From contig JAIUNH010000040.1 of NCBI GenBank assembly GCA_020161965.1, positions 1 through 14,113 on the forward strand: DNA of 14,113 nucleotides, written 5' to 3'. The notes beneath the pieces are model-generated. The model had not been told where the DNA came from. It was given only the letters and a program-made list of their open reading frames with translations, and did not search any database. Source of the stretch: Pseudomonadota bacterium. GTDB taxonomy: Bacteria > Pseudomonadota > Alphaproteobacteria > CACIAM-22H2. Positions within the stretch are counted from its first letter, which is position 1, and every line of letters starts with the position of its first letter. This document shows, piece after piece, positions 1 through 4,948 of the stretch. Both the position numbers and the translations under genes were made by a program.

Positions 1-323
1 CGGCCCCGGAGACGATTCTGCTCGACGAGCCGTCGATGGGATTGGCCCCGCTGCTGGTCGAGGAGATTTTCGAGATCGTCGCGCGACTCAACAAGGAACA
101 AGGTGTGTCGTTCCTGCTGGCCGAGCAGAACACGTCGATCGCCCTTCGCCACGCGCATTACGGCTACATCCTGGAGAACGGCCGCATCGTGCTCGACGGC
201 ACGGCCGAAGCCCTGCGCGGCAACGCGGACGTCAAGGAATTCTATCTCGGCGTTTCGGGTGCGGGTCGCAAATCCTTCCGCGACGTCAAACACTACAAGC
301 GCCGCAAACGGTGGCTGGCGTGA
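1..323 (+). CDS. livF: Branched-chain amino acid-type ABC transporter ATP-binding protein, LivF family (5' truncated by window edge)
   Basis: Only the C-terminal part, about 107 residues, lies in the window; the frame is open from position 3. The visible segment begins at the Walker B region (TILLDEPSMGLAP), continues through the switch region (LLAEQNTSIAL, where a Gln-Asn pair sits in the H-loop area as in LivF/LivG proteins) and a YILENGRIVLDG strand, and ends in a basic tail (FRDVKHYKRRKRWLA). LivF is one of the two cytoplasmic ATPases that power HAAP-type importers of branched-chain amino acids and related amides or carboxylates. The basic tail is, from memory, typical of LivF paralogues that sit beside a phenylacetate-CoA-ligase-like gene, as here. 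Its stop TGA overlaps the likely GTG start of that gene, so the two are probably co-translated. The substrate cannot be read from this fragment. The family call is firm; the exact symbol is less so. Confidence 0.9.
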   Translation, partial: APETILLDEPSMGLAPLLVEEIFEIVARLNKEQGVSFLLAEQNTSIALRHAHYGYILENGRIVLDGTAEALRGNADVKEFYLGVSGAGRKSFRDVKHYKRRKRWLA

Positions 324-1549
324 GCAAGTTCTACGACGCACTCGAAACCCGCGGTGCGGCTTCGCGCGAGGCGTCGTTGTTCGCCGATTTGCGCAAACAG
401 ATCGCGCATGCCAAAGCCAACGCGCCCTATTTCGCGCGCACGCTGGCAGGCGTCGATCCCGCATCGATCGTCGATCGCGCTTCGATCGCCGCGTTGCCGG
501 TGTTGCGCAAATCCGATCTGATCGAGCTGCAGAAAAGTGCCGCACCCTTCGGCGGCTTGACCGCCGTGGCGAACGGCGCACTGGGCCGCATCTTCATGTC
601 GCCCGGCCCGATCTACGATCCCGAAGGCAAACGTGGCGATTATTGGCGCATGGCGCGCGCGTTATGGGCGGCGGGTTTCCGGCGCGGCATGATCGTGCAT
701 AACGCGTTCAGTTATCATCTGACGCCGGCCGGTTCGATGCTGGAAATGGCGGCGCAGGCGATCGGCTGCGCGGTCGTGCCCGCCGGTGTGGGCAATACCG
801 AGCTTCAACTGCGCGCCATCGCCGACATAAAGCCCGATGCTTATGTCGGCACGCCGTCGTTTTTGAAAATCCTGTTGGAGAAGGCGGCGGAAACCGGCAG
901 CGATATCGCGTCGATCAAACGCGCAATCGTGTCGGGCGAAGCCTTGCCCAAGACCTTGCGCGCCGAATTCACCGCGCGCGGCATCGACGTGCTGCAATGC
1001 TACGCGACCGCCGATCTGGGTTTGATCGGCTATGAGAGTGCCGCCGACGAAGGTTTGATTTTGGACGAATCGATTTTGGTCGAGATCGTCCGGCCGGGGA
1101 CGGGCGAGCCCTTGGCGCCGGGCGAGGTCGGCGAAGTCTTCGTCACGACACTGACGCCCGAATATCCGCTGATCCGCTTCGCGACCGGCGATCTGTCGAT
1201 GTTCGTCCCCGGCGCGTCACCTTGCGGGCGCACGAATGCGCGCTTGCGCGGCTGGATGGGCCGCGCCGATCAGACGACGAAGGTCAAAGGCATGTTCGTC
1301 CATCCCGGCCAAGTGGCCGAGGCGGCGAAGCGCAACGGTCTCGCGAAGTTCCGCCTGGTCGTGACGCGCGACGGCGACAACGATTTGATGACGCTGCGCA
1401 TCGAAGCGCCGCGTAACGAATCCCTCGCCGTCAAGCTGGCGAGCGATTTGACGTCGCTCACCAAGCTCAAAGGGGCGATCGAATTCGCAAGCCCCGGCAC
1501 CTTGCCGAATGACGGCAAGGTGATCGAGGATCTGCGGAAATACGATTGA
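320..1549 (+). CDS. Phenylacetate-CoA ligase-like (PaaK family) adenylate-forming enzyme
   Basis: 409 residues from GTG at 320, chosen because GTGA overlaps the livF stop and gives an N-terminus MSKFYDALETR; an in-frame GTG at 311 would add three residues. Adenylate-forming enzymes activate a carboxylate with ATP and pass it to CoA. Family features: SGEALP (205-210), YATADLG (228-234, in the place of the usual Y-G-x-T-E), the ribose-binding Asp in IRFATGDLS (291), GRADQTTKVKGMFVHPGQV hinge region (314 onward) and a candidate catalytic Lys in NDGKVIEDLR (400). The glycine-rich P-loop normally found near residue 95 (SSGTTG-like) is replaced by MSPGPIYDPEG, which I recall as shared by a subfamily linked to Liv-type transporters. 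Length is slightly below PaaK (about 430). Coupling to livF suggests it activates the acid imported by that transporter (inference). Substrate unknown. Confidence 0.85.
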   Translation: MSKFYDALETRGAASREASLFADLRKQIAHAKANAPYFARTLAGVDPASIVDRASIAALPVLRKSDLIELQKSAAPFGGLTAVANGALGRIFMSPGPIYDPEGKRGDYWRMARALWAAGFRRGMIVHNAFSYHLTPAGSMLEMAAQAIGCAVVPAGVGNTELQLRAIADIKPDAYVGTPSFLKILLEKAAETGSDIASIKRAIVSGEALPKTLRAEFTARGIDVLQCYATADLGLIGYESAADEGLILDESILVEIVRPGTGEPLAPGEVGEVFVTTLTPEYPLIRFATGDLSMFVPGASPCGRTNARLRGWMGRADQTTKVKGMFVHPGQVAEAAKRNGLAKFRLVVTRDGDNDLMTLRIEAPRNESLAVKLASDLTSLTKLKGAIEFASPGTLPNDGKVIEDLRKYD

Positions 1550-1551
1550 GA

Positions 1552-1580
1552 CGCGGGAGAGAACCCGCGCGGCAGGCCGC
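1552..1580. terminator. Hairpins in the gap between convergent genes, possible weak terminator
   Basis: The 33-bp gap between the ligase stop and the stop of the minus-strand small ORF holds a 6-bp perfect stem (CGCGGG 1552-1557 with CCCGCG 1564-1569, loop AGAGAA) and a competing short stem (GCGG 1569-1572 with CCGC 1577-1580). No U-tract follows on either strand, so intrinsic termination would be inefficient. The position between converging genes is the main support. Confidence 0.25.
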
Positions 1581-1582
1581 GT

Positions 1583-1711
1583 TTAGCGGTGCGCCGCGGC
1601 GGCCATGATGGCCGGGTGGGTCGCGATCAGCGACTCCGACGAGCGGCCGAGCGCCCAAGCCAGCGCACCCAGAGCTGCCACCATCGAAACCATCGACACG
1701 AACGCCAACAT
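1583..1711 (-). CDS. Small single-span membrane protein, unknown function (42 aa)
   Basis: ATG at 1711 is preceded by a good ribosome binding site, GGAGAG with a four-base A spacer on the minus strand. An in-frame ATG at 1723 would give 46 residues but has no such site in front of it. The product starts MLAFVSMVSMVAALGALAW; residues 1-22 form one hydrophobic helix. A short polar segment (GRSSES) and an Ala-rich tail ending AAAAHR follow. I do not recognise the family. It reads convergently with the ligase gene and divergently from ccmA. Three inverted repeats lie directly upstream (1728-1825), so it may have a structured leader or operators. Evidence for coding is the ribosome binding site plus a coherent membrane-helix composition; against it are its short length and low sequence complexity. 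Confidence 0.45.
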   Translation of the reverse strand: MLAFVSMVSMVAALGALAWALGRSSESLIATHPAIMAAAAHR

Positions 1712-1727
1712 TTTTCTCTCCATGACG

Positions 1728-1745
1728 GCCGGGTCATGTCCCGGC
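1728..1745. repeat. 18-bp dyad upstream of the small membrane ORF
   Basis: GCCGGGTCATGTCCCGGC: 16 of 18 positions are symmetric, with only the T/T pair flanking the central CATG breaking the palindrome. It lies about 17 bp upstream of the minus-strand start codon at 1711, a location suited to an operator or a leader hairpin. Confidence 0.5.
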
Positions 1746-1769
1746 GCGAATGCGGAGGAAGATGCGCCA

Positions 1770-1803
1770 CCTCGCGGCGAATGACTTGCGATAAGCCGCG
1801 AGG
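1770..1803. repeat. Perfect inverted repeat, 9-bp arms
   Basis: CCTCGCGGC (1770-1778) and GCCGCGAGG (1795-1803) are perfect inverse complements separated by 16 nt. No U-tract follows on either strand, so it is not an obvious terminator. It could be a hairpin in the leader of the minus-strand small ORF. Confidence 0.5.
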
Positions 1804-1808
1804 CAAGG

Positions 1809-1825
1809 CATGCGGTTTACGCATG
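1809..1825. repeat. Short palindrome, 6-bp arms
   Basis: CATGCG (1809-1814), GTTTA, CGCATG (1820-1825). It is a compact 17-bp dyad six bases beyond the previous inverted repeat. Operator or leader hairpin; function not determinable. Confidence 0.4.
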
Positions 1826-1869
1826 TATCGAGACGAATTGAATGCACACAACGCGCATCTGATCCGTTT

Positions 1870-1928
1870 CAGTCATGAATTTACATTCCGTTACATGGAC
1901 TTGGCGAAAACCACGATTTGGCCATAAA
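1870..1928 (+). promoter_or_regulatory. Three 10-bp-phased repeats abutting a candidate sigma-70 promoter
   Basis: Three consecutive 10-bp units, CAGTCATGAA (1870), TTTACATTCC (1880) and GTTACATGGA (1890), place a (T/A)CAT block on the same DNA face each helical turn. Directly after them is TTGGCG (1901-1906), a 16-bp spacer and CATAAA (1923-1928), each matching four of six sigma-70 consensus bases. Tandem sites touching the -35 are typical of OmpR/PhoB-class activators. The implied start near 1935 would lead into the hairpin-rich RNA that ends at 2110. No factor can be named; the spacing is 10 bp rather than the 11 bp of a classical Pho box. Confidence 0.35.
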
Positions 1929-1969
1929 CGCGCCCGAATAGCGCCCGATCCGGCCCGTTATATGTCTAT

Positions 1970-2110
1970 CGACGGAACGACGGTGATCGCGCACACGAAG
2001 GTTCCGCCGACCTCTCGCCCGAGACGGACTCCCCGGACTCCAGTCCCCTCGGGAACTTGCGCGAAGGCGGGTTGGAGCGTGGATGTATCGCTCCGCCCGC
2101 CGATTTTTTT
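1970..2110 (+). ncRNA. Candidate small RNA (or attenuated ccm leader) with three hairpins ending in a terminator
   Basis: No convincing gene covers this stretch on the plus strand. It contains three consecutive hairpins. The first is CGGAAC (1973-1978) with GTTCCG (2001-2006). The second is CCCGAG + GGACT (2018-2030) with AGTCC + CTCGGG (2042-2053), with a 2x1 internal loop and an 11-nt loop. The third is the terminator at 2066-2110. A TTATAT box (1958-1963) would place the 5' end near 1970; the stronger promoter candidate at 1901-1928 would place it near 1935. I looked for hallmarks of SRP RNA and tmRNA and found none, and could not match 6S RNA. I also saw no obvious antiterminator pairing, so a standalone small RNA is favoured over attenuation of ccmA, whose start is 50 nt downstream. 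Confidence 0.45.
2066..2110 (+). terminator. Strong Rho-independent terminator upstream of ccmA
   Basis: GGCGGG (2066-2071), TT, GGAGCG (2074-2079), a 9-nt loop, CGCTCC (2089-2094), G, CCCGCC (2096-2101), then GA and seven T (2104-2110). That is a 12-bp GC-rich stem with one 2x1 internal loop and a U-tract, oriented to stop plus-strand transcription before ccmA. ccmA therefore needs its own promoter between 2111 and 2160, or read-through. Confidence 0.85.
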
Positions 2111-2159
2111 CCGCCCCTGCTTTTTCCTTCTCGCCGCATCTTCGATAGATTGCGCCCCC

Positions 2160-2792
2160 ATGATCGGTCGCGCGTCGTTCGAAGCCCATGACCTCGCCTG
2201 CCTGCGCGGCGGGCGGATCGTGTTCAGGCAATTGGAATTCCGCGTCGATGCCGGCGGCTTGCTGGTGCTGCGCGGCGCCAACGGTGCTGGCAAATCCAGC
2301 CTGCTGCGGATGATGGCGGGCTTGATCGGCCCCGCGCACGGCGCGCTGCTGTGGAACGGCGACGACATCGCCGACGATCCCGACGCCCATCGCGCCCGTA
2401 CGTCCTATGCCGGGCATAGCGACGCGTTGAAGCCCGCACTCACCGTCGCCGAGCATCTTTCTTTTCACGCGAAATTGCGCGGCCAAGCGGCCGACAAGAT
2501 CGCGGCCGCCCTCGACGCGTTCGCGCTGACCAAATTCGCCGATCTGCCGGCAAGGCTGTTGAGCCAAGGCCAGCGCAAGCGCGTGGCGTTGGCGCGCTTG
2601 ATCGCCGCCCCCGCACCCTTATGGCTGCTCGACGAGCCGACGAACGGTCTGGATGCGGATTCGACCGCGCGTTTGGAAACCGCGATCGCGGCGCATCGCG
2701 AAACGGGCGGCATCGTCGTCGCCGCGACGCATTTGGATTTCGCGGGTGCAGATGCGGTGACGTTGACGCTCGGCGAACGGAAAGCCGCATGA
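2160..2792 (+). CDS. ccmA: Heme exporter/CcmE-release ABC ATPase CcmA
   Basis: 210 residues, the usual CcmA length. Walker A GANGAGKS (39-46), ABC signature LSQGQ (134-138), Walker B and D-loop WLLDEPTNGLD (155-165) and the switch His in AATH (191) are all present. CcmA is the cytoplasmic ATPase of the CcmAB complex in System I cytochrome c maturation; ATP hydrolysis drives release of heme-loaded CcmE from CcmC/CcmD. The frame is open upstream to 1875, with an ATG at 1962, but that extension would be Arg/Pro-rich, unlike CcmA, and would run through the terminator hairpins, so ATG 2160 is chosen. No clear ribosome binding site precedes it. A GATAGATT element (2144-2151) ends only eight bases before the ATG, so a very short leader is conceivable. 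The stop overlaps the ccmB start (ATGA). Confidence 0.96.
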   Translation: MIGRASFEAHDLACLRGGRIVFRQLEFRVDAGGLLVLRGANGAGKSSLLRMMAGLIGPAHGALLWNGDDIADDPDAHRARTSYAGHSDALKPALTVAEHLSFHAKLRGQAADKIAAALDAFALTKFADLPARLLSQGQRKRVALARLIAAPAPLWLLDEPTNGLDADSTARLETAIAAHRETGGIVVAATHLDFAGADAVTLTLGERKAA

Positions 2793-3454
2793 ACGCCGCT
2801 TTCGCCCTGATTGCGCGCGACGTGCGCTTGGCTTGGCGCCACCCGAACGAGATCGCCACGATCCTCGCTTTCTTCGTCATCGCCGCATCGTTGTTTCCCT
2901 TCGGCATCGGGCCCGAGCCGCAAATCCTGGCGCGCGTGGCCATCGGCATCGTCTGGGTGACGGCATTGCTCGCGTGCTTGATGTCGCTCGACCGCTTGTT
3001 CCAGGCGGAGGTGGAGGACGGCTCGCTCGATCTGCTGGTCACAGCGCCCGCGCCGCTGGAACTTCTGGCGCTAGCGAAAGTCGTCGCGCAATGGATCACC
3101 ACGGCGCTGCCGTTGATCGTGATTTCGCCGATCGTCGCGACGATGCTGCATTTGCCCGCCGACGGTTACGCGACGCTGCTGCTGACGCTGGTGCTGGGCA
3201 CACCCGGCCTGTCGCTGTTCGGCGGGATTGGCGCAGCACTATCGGTCAATGCGCGGCGCGGCGGGGCGTTGCTCGCGCTGATCGTGCTGCCGCTGACAGT
3301 CCCCATCCTGATTTTCGCCGTCGCGGCGGTCGATGCGGCGATCGCGGGTTTGAGCCCCCGCCCCCATCTTTTTCTGCTGGCGGGGCTGTCGGTCTTCGCC
3401 CTGACGATCGCCCCCTTCGCCATGGCGGCATCGTTACGCCAGGCGGCGGAATAA
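2789..3454 (+). CDS. ccmB: Heme exporter/CcmE-release ABC permease CcmB
   Basis: 221 residues, normal for CcmB, starting at an ATG that overlaps the ccmA stop by 4 bp. About six hydrophobic segments are visible, around residues 20-40, 48-65, 95-120, 125-150, 160-182 and 193-212. Family sequences recognised are FPFGIGPEP (about 36-44) and the cytoplasmic EDGSLDLL segment (about 74-81). CcmB is the inner-membrane partner of CcmA. The earlier name 'heme exporter' reflects a model now largely replaced by a role in releasing holo-CcmE. It is followed by a 127-bp gap before ccmC, the only sizeable break in the ccm block. Confidence 0.96.
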   Translation: MNAAFALIARDVRLAWRHPNEIATILAFFVIAASLFPFGIGPEPQILARVAIGIVWVTALLACLMSLDRLFQAEVEDGSLDLLVTAPAPLELLALAKVVAQWITTALPLIVISPIVATMLHLPADGYATLLLTLVLGTPGLSLFGGIGAALSVNARRGGALLALIVLPLTVPILIFAVAAVDAAIAGLSPRPHLFLLAGLSVFALTIAPFAMAASLRQAAE

Positions 3455-3581
3455 CCCCCGCGATGCGGTGTTCAATTCCCCGGGCACCGCGCCATCTTGT
3501 CGCCTTCATTGGGTTGGATTTTCACATTCCCGCGCGCCATAGTCCTGGCACGACGGCAACGGAAAAAATGCAGGCTCGCCC

Positions 3582-4319
3582 GTGAATTGGCATCGTTTCG
3601 CCAGCCCCTCCAATTTCAAGCGTCTCTCCGCCCGGATTTTTCCGTGGGCGGCCGGCGGGGCGGCTTTGTGCTTGGGCTGCGGGCTTTATCAAGCGCTGCT
3701 CGTTTCGCCGCCCGACTACCAGCAGGGGCAGAGCGTGCGGATCATGTATATCCACGTGCCCGCCGCCTGGATGGCGATGTTCGTCTACGCGAATCTGGCG
3801 CTGGCGGGTGCCGCGACGCTGGTCTGGCGTCATCCGTTGGCGGAAGTCGCCGGCCGCGCGATGGCGCCCATCGGGGCGGCGTTCACATTTCTGTGCCTCG
3901 CCACCGGCTCGCTGTGGGGCAAGCCGATGTGGGGCACGTGGTGGGAATGGGATGCGCGCCTGACTTCGGTGCTGATCCTGTTCTTCGTCTATCTCGCCTA
4001 TATGGCGCTCAACAACGCGTTCGACGACGCCACGCGGGGCGCGCGCGCTTCGGCCGTGCTCGCCCTCGTCGGGGCGGTCAATCTGCCGATTATCAAATTC
4101 TCGGTCGATTGGTGGAACACGCTGCATCAGCCCGCCTCGGTCATGCGGCTCGACGGGCCGGCGATCCATCCCTCGATGCTGTGGCCGTTGCTGGCGATGG
4201 GTGTGGGTTACACGCTGCTCTTTGTCGTCTTGGCGCTGGTCCGCATCCAAGCCGAGTTGATCGAGCGGCGCTTGGGCGCCCTCGTCCAGGCGCGCCTGTC
4301 GGCGGAGCCCGCAGCATGA
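3582..4319 (+). CDS. ccmC: Heme lyase/delivery protein CcmC
   Basis: 245 residues from GTG 3582, giving the family-like N-terminus xNWHRFASPSNF. CcmC is a six-span inner-membrane protein that presents heme at the periplasmic face to CcmE. The tryptophan-rich WWD signature is GTWWEWDARLTS (WWEWD at 120-124). The two periplasmic heme-ligand histidines are H58 (MYIHVPAAW) and H182 (TLHQPAS), close to H60 and H184 of the Escherichia coli protein. SPPDYQQG (42-49) is also characteristic. The start overlaps the TGA of a six-codon upstream ORF (ATG at 3568), which may couple translation. The stop overlaps the ccmD start (ATGA). Confidence 0.96.
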   Translation: MNWHRFASPSNFKRLSARIFPWAAGGAALCLGCGLYQALLVSPPDYQQGQSVRIMYIHVPAAWMAMFVYANLALAGAATLVWRHPLAEVAGRAMAPIGAAFTFLCLATGSLWGKPMWGTWWEWDARLTSVLILFFVYLAYMALNNAFDDATRGARASAVLALVGAVNLPIIKFSVDWWNTLHQPASVMRLDGPAIHPSMLWPLLAMGVGYTLLFVVLALVRIQAELIERRLGALVQARLSAEPAA

Positions 4320-4474
4320 GCGACTATTTCGCCATGGGCGGCTACGCCGTTTACGTGTGGACGAGCTACGCGTTGACGGCCGTGGTGTTGATCGGCCTCG
4401 GCATTTCGAGCTGGCGGCGCTTGCGCGGGCTCGAAGCCGATCTCGCCGCGTTCGAGCGCGAGGACGCGCCATGA
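4316..4474 (+). CDS. ccmD: Heme exporter small membrane protein CcmD
   Basis: 52 residues. The N-terminal FAMGGYAVYVWTSYAL and a single transmembrane helix (about 11-33), followed by a charged cytoplasmic tail (SSWRRLRGLEADLAAFERED), are the CcmD pattern. CcmD stabilises CcmC and CcmE and is needed for release of holo-CcmE. Both ends overlap neighbouring genes by 4 bp (ATGA with ccmC and with ccmE), so expression is tightly coupled. Confidence 0.93.
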   Translation: MSDYFAMGGYAVYVWTSYALTAVVLIGLGISSWRRLRGLEADLAAFEREDAP

Positions 4475-4947
4475 AACTGCCCAAAGCCCGCGCCGCCAAG
4501 CGCCGGCGCATGGCCGTGCTGCTGCTGGCGATGATCGGCCTGGGCACGGCCGCCGCATTGACGCTGACGGCGTTCGACGACCATCTCGTGTTCTTCCGCA
4601 CGCCGACGGATGTGGCGACGCATCAAGCGCCGGTCGACCGGCAGATGCGCATCGGCGGTTTGGTCGAAGAAGGTTCGCTGGAACGCGTGACCGGCAGCAC
4701 CGAAGTGCGCTTCCGCGTGACCGACCTTGAGCACGCTGTCCCCGTCGTCTATCGCGGCGTGTTGCCCGATCTGTTCCGCGAAGGCCAAGGTGTGGTCGCC
4801 AACGGCAAGCTCGCTTCCGACGGCGTGTTCACCGCCAGCGAAGTTCTGGCCCGCCACGACGAAAACTACATGCCGCCCGAAGTCGCCGAAGCGCTGAAGC
4901 GCTCGGGGCGCTGGCAGCACACCGAACCGCCGGGGGCGAAGAACTGA
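4471..4947 (+). CDS. ccmE: Cytochrome c-type biogenesis heme chaperone CcmE
   Basis: 158 residues. A basic N-terminus (KLPKARAAKRRR) and one membrane anchor (about 14-35) precede a periplasmic OB-fold beta-barrel. The heme-attachment motif is LARHDENY, with H129 as the covalent heme-binding His and Y133 as its companion, so this is the common HxxxY form rather than the CxxxY variant. IGGLVEEGS and VVYRGVLPDLFREGQGVV are conserved barrel strands. CcmE carries heme from CcmC/CcmD to CcmF. The tail after MPPEVAEAL is short and polar, as in alphaproteobacterial CcmE. One nucleotide separates its stop from the ccmF start. Confidence 0.97.
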   Translation: MKLPKARAAKRRRMAVLLLAMIGLGTAAALTLTAFDDHLVFFRTPTDVATHQAPVDRQMRIGGLVEEGSLERVTGSTEVRFRVTDLEHAVPVVYRGVLPDLFREGQGVVANGKLASDGVFTASEVLARHDENYMPPEVAEALKRSGRWQHTEPPGAKN

Positions 4948-4948
4948 C

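Noticed and set aside
1875..2159. N-terminal extension of ccmA (95 extra residues in frame, ATG at 1962)
   Set aside because: The extra sequence is Arg/Pro-rich, unlike any CcmA, and spans three hairpins and a terminator; CcmA of normal length starts at 2160.
3465..3490. Inverted repeat GCGGTG/CACCGC after ccmB as a terminator
   Set aside because: Six-bp stem with a 14-nt loop and no U-tract; the ccm genes continue on the same strand.
3547..3562. TGGCACG element before ccmC as a sigma-54 promoter
   Set aside because: The -24-like TGGCACG is not followed by a TTGC-type -12 element at the required spacing.
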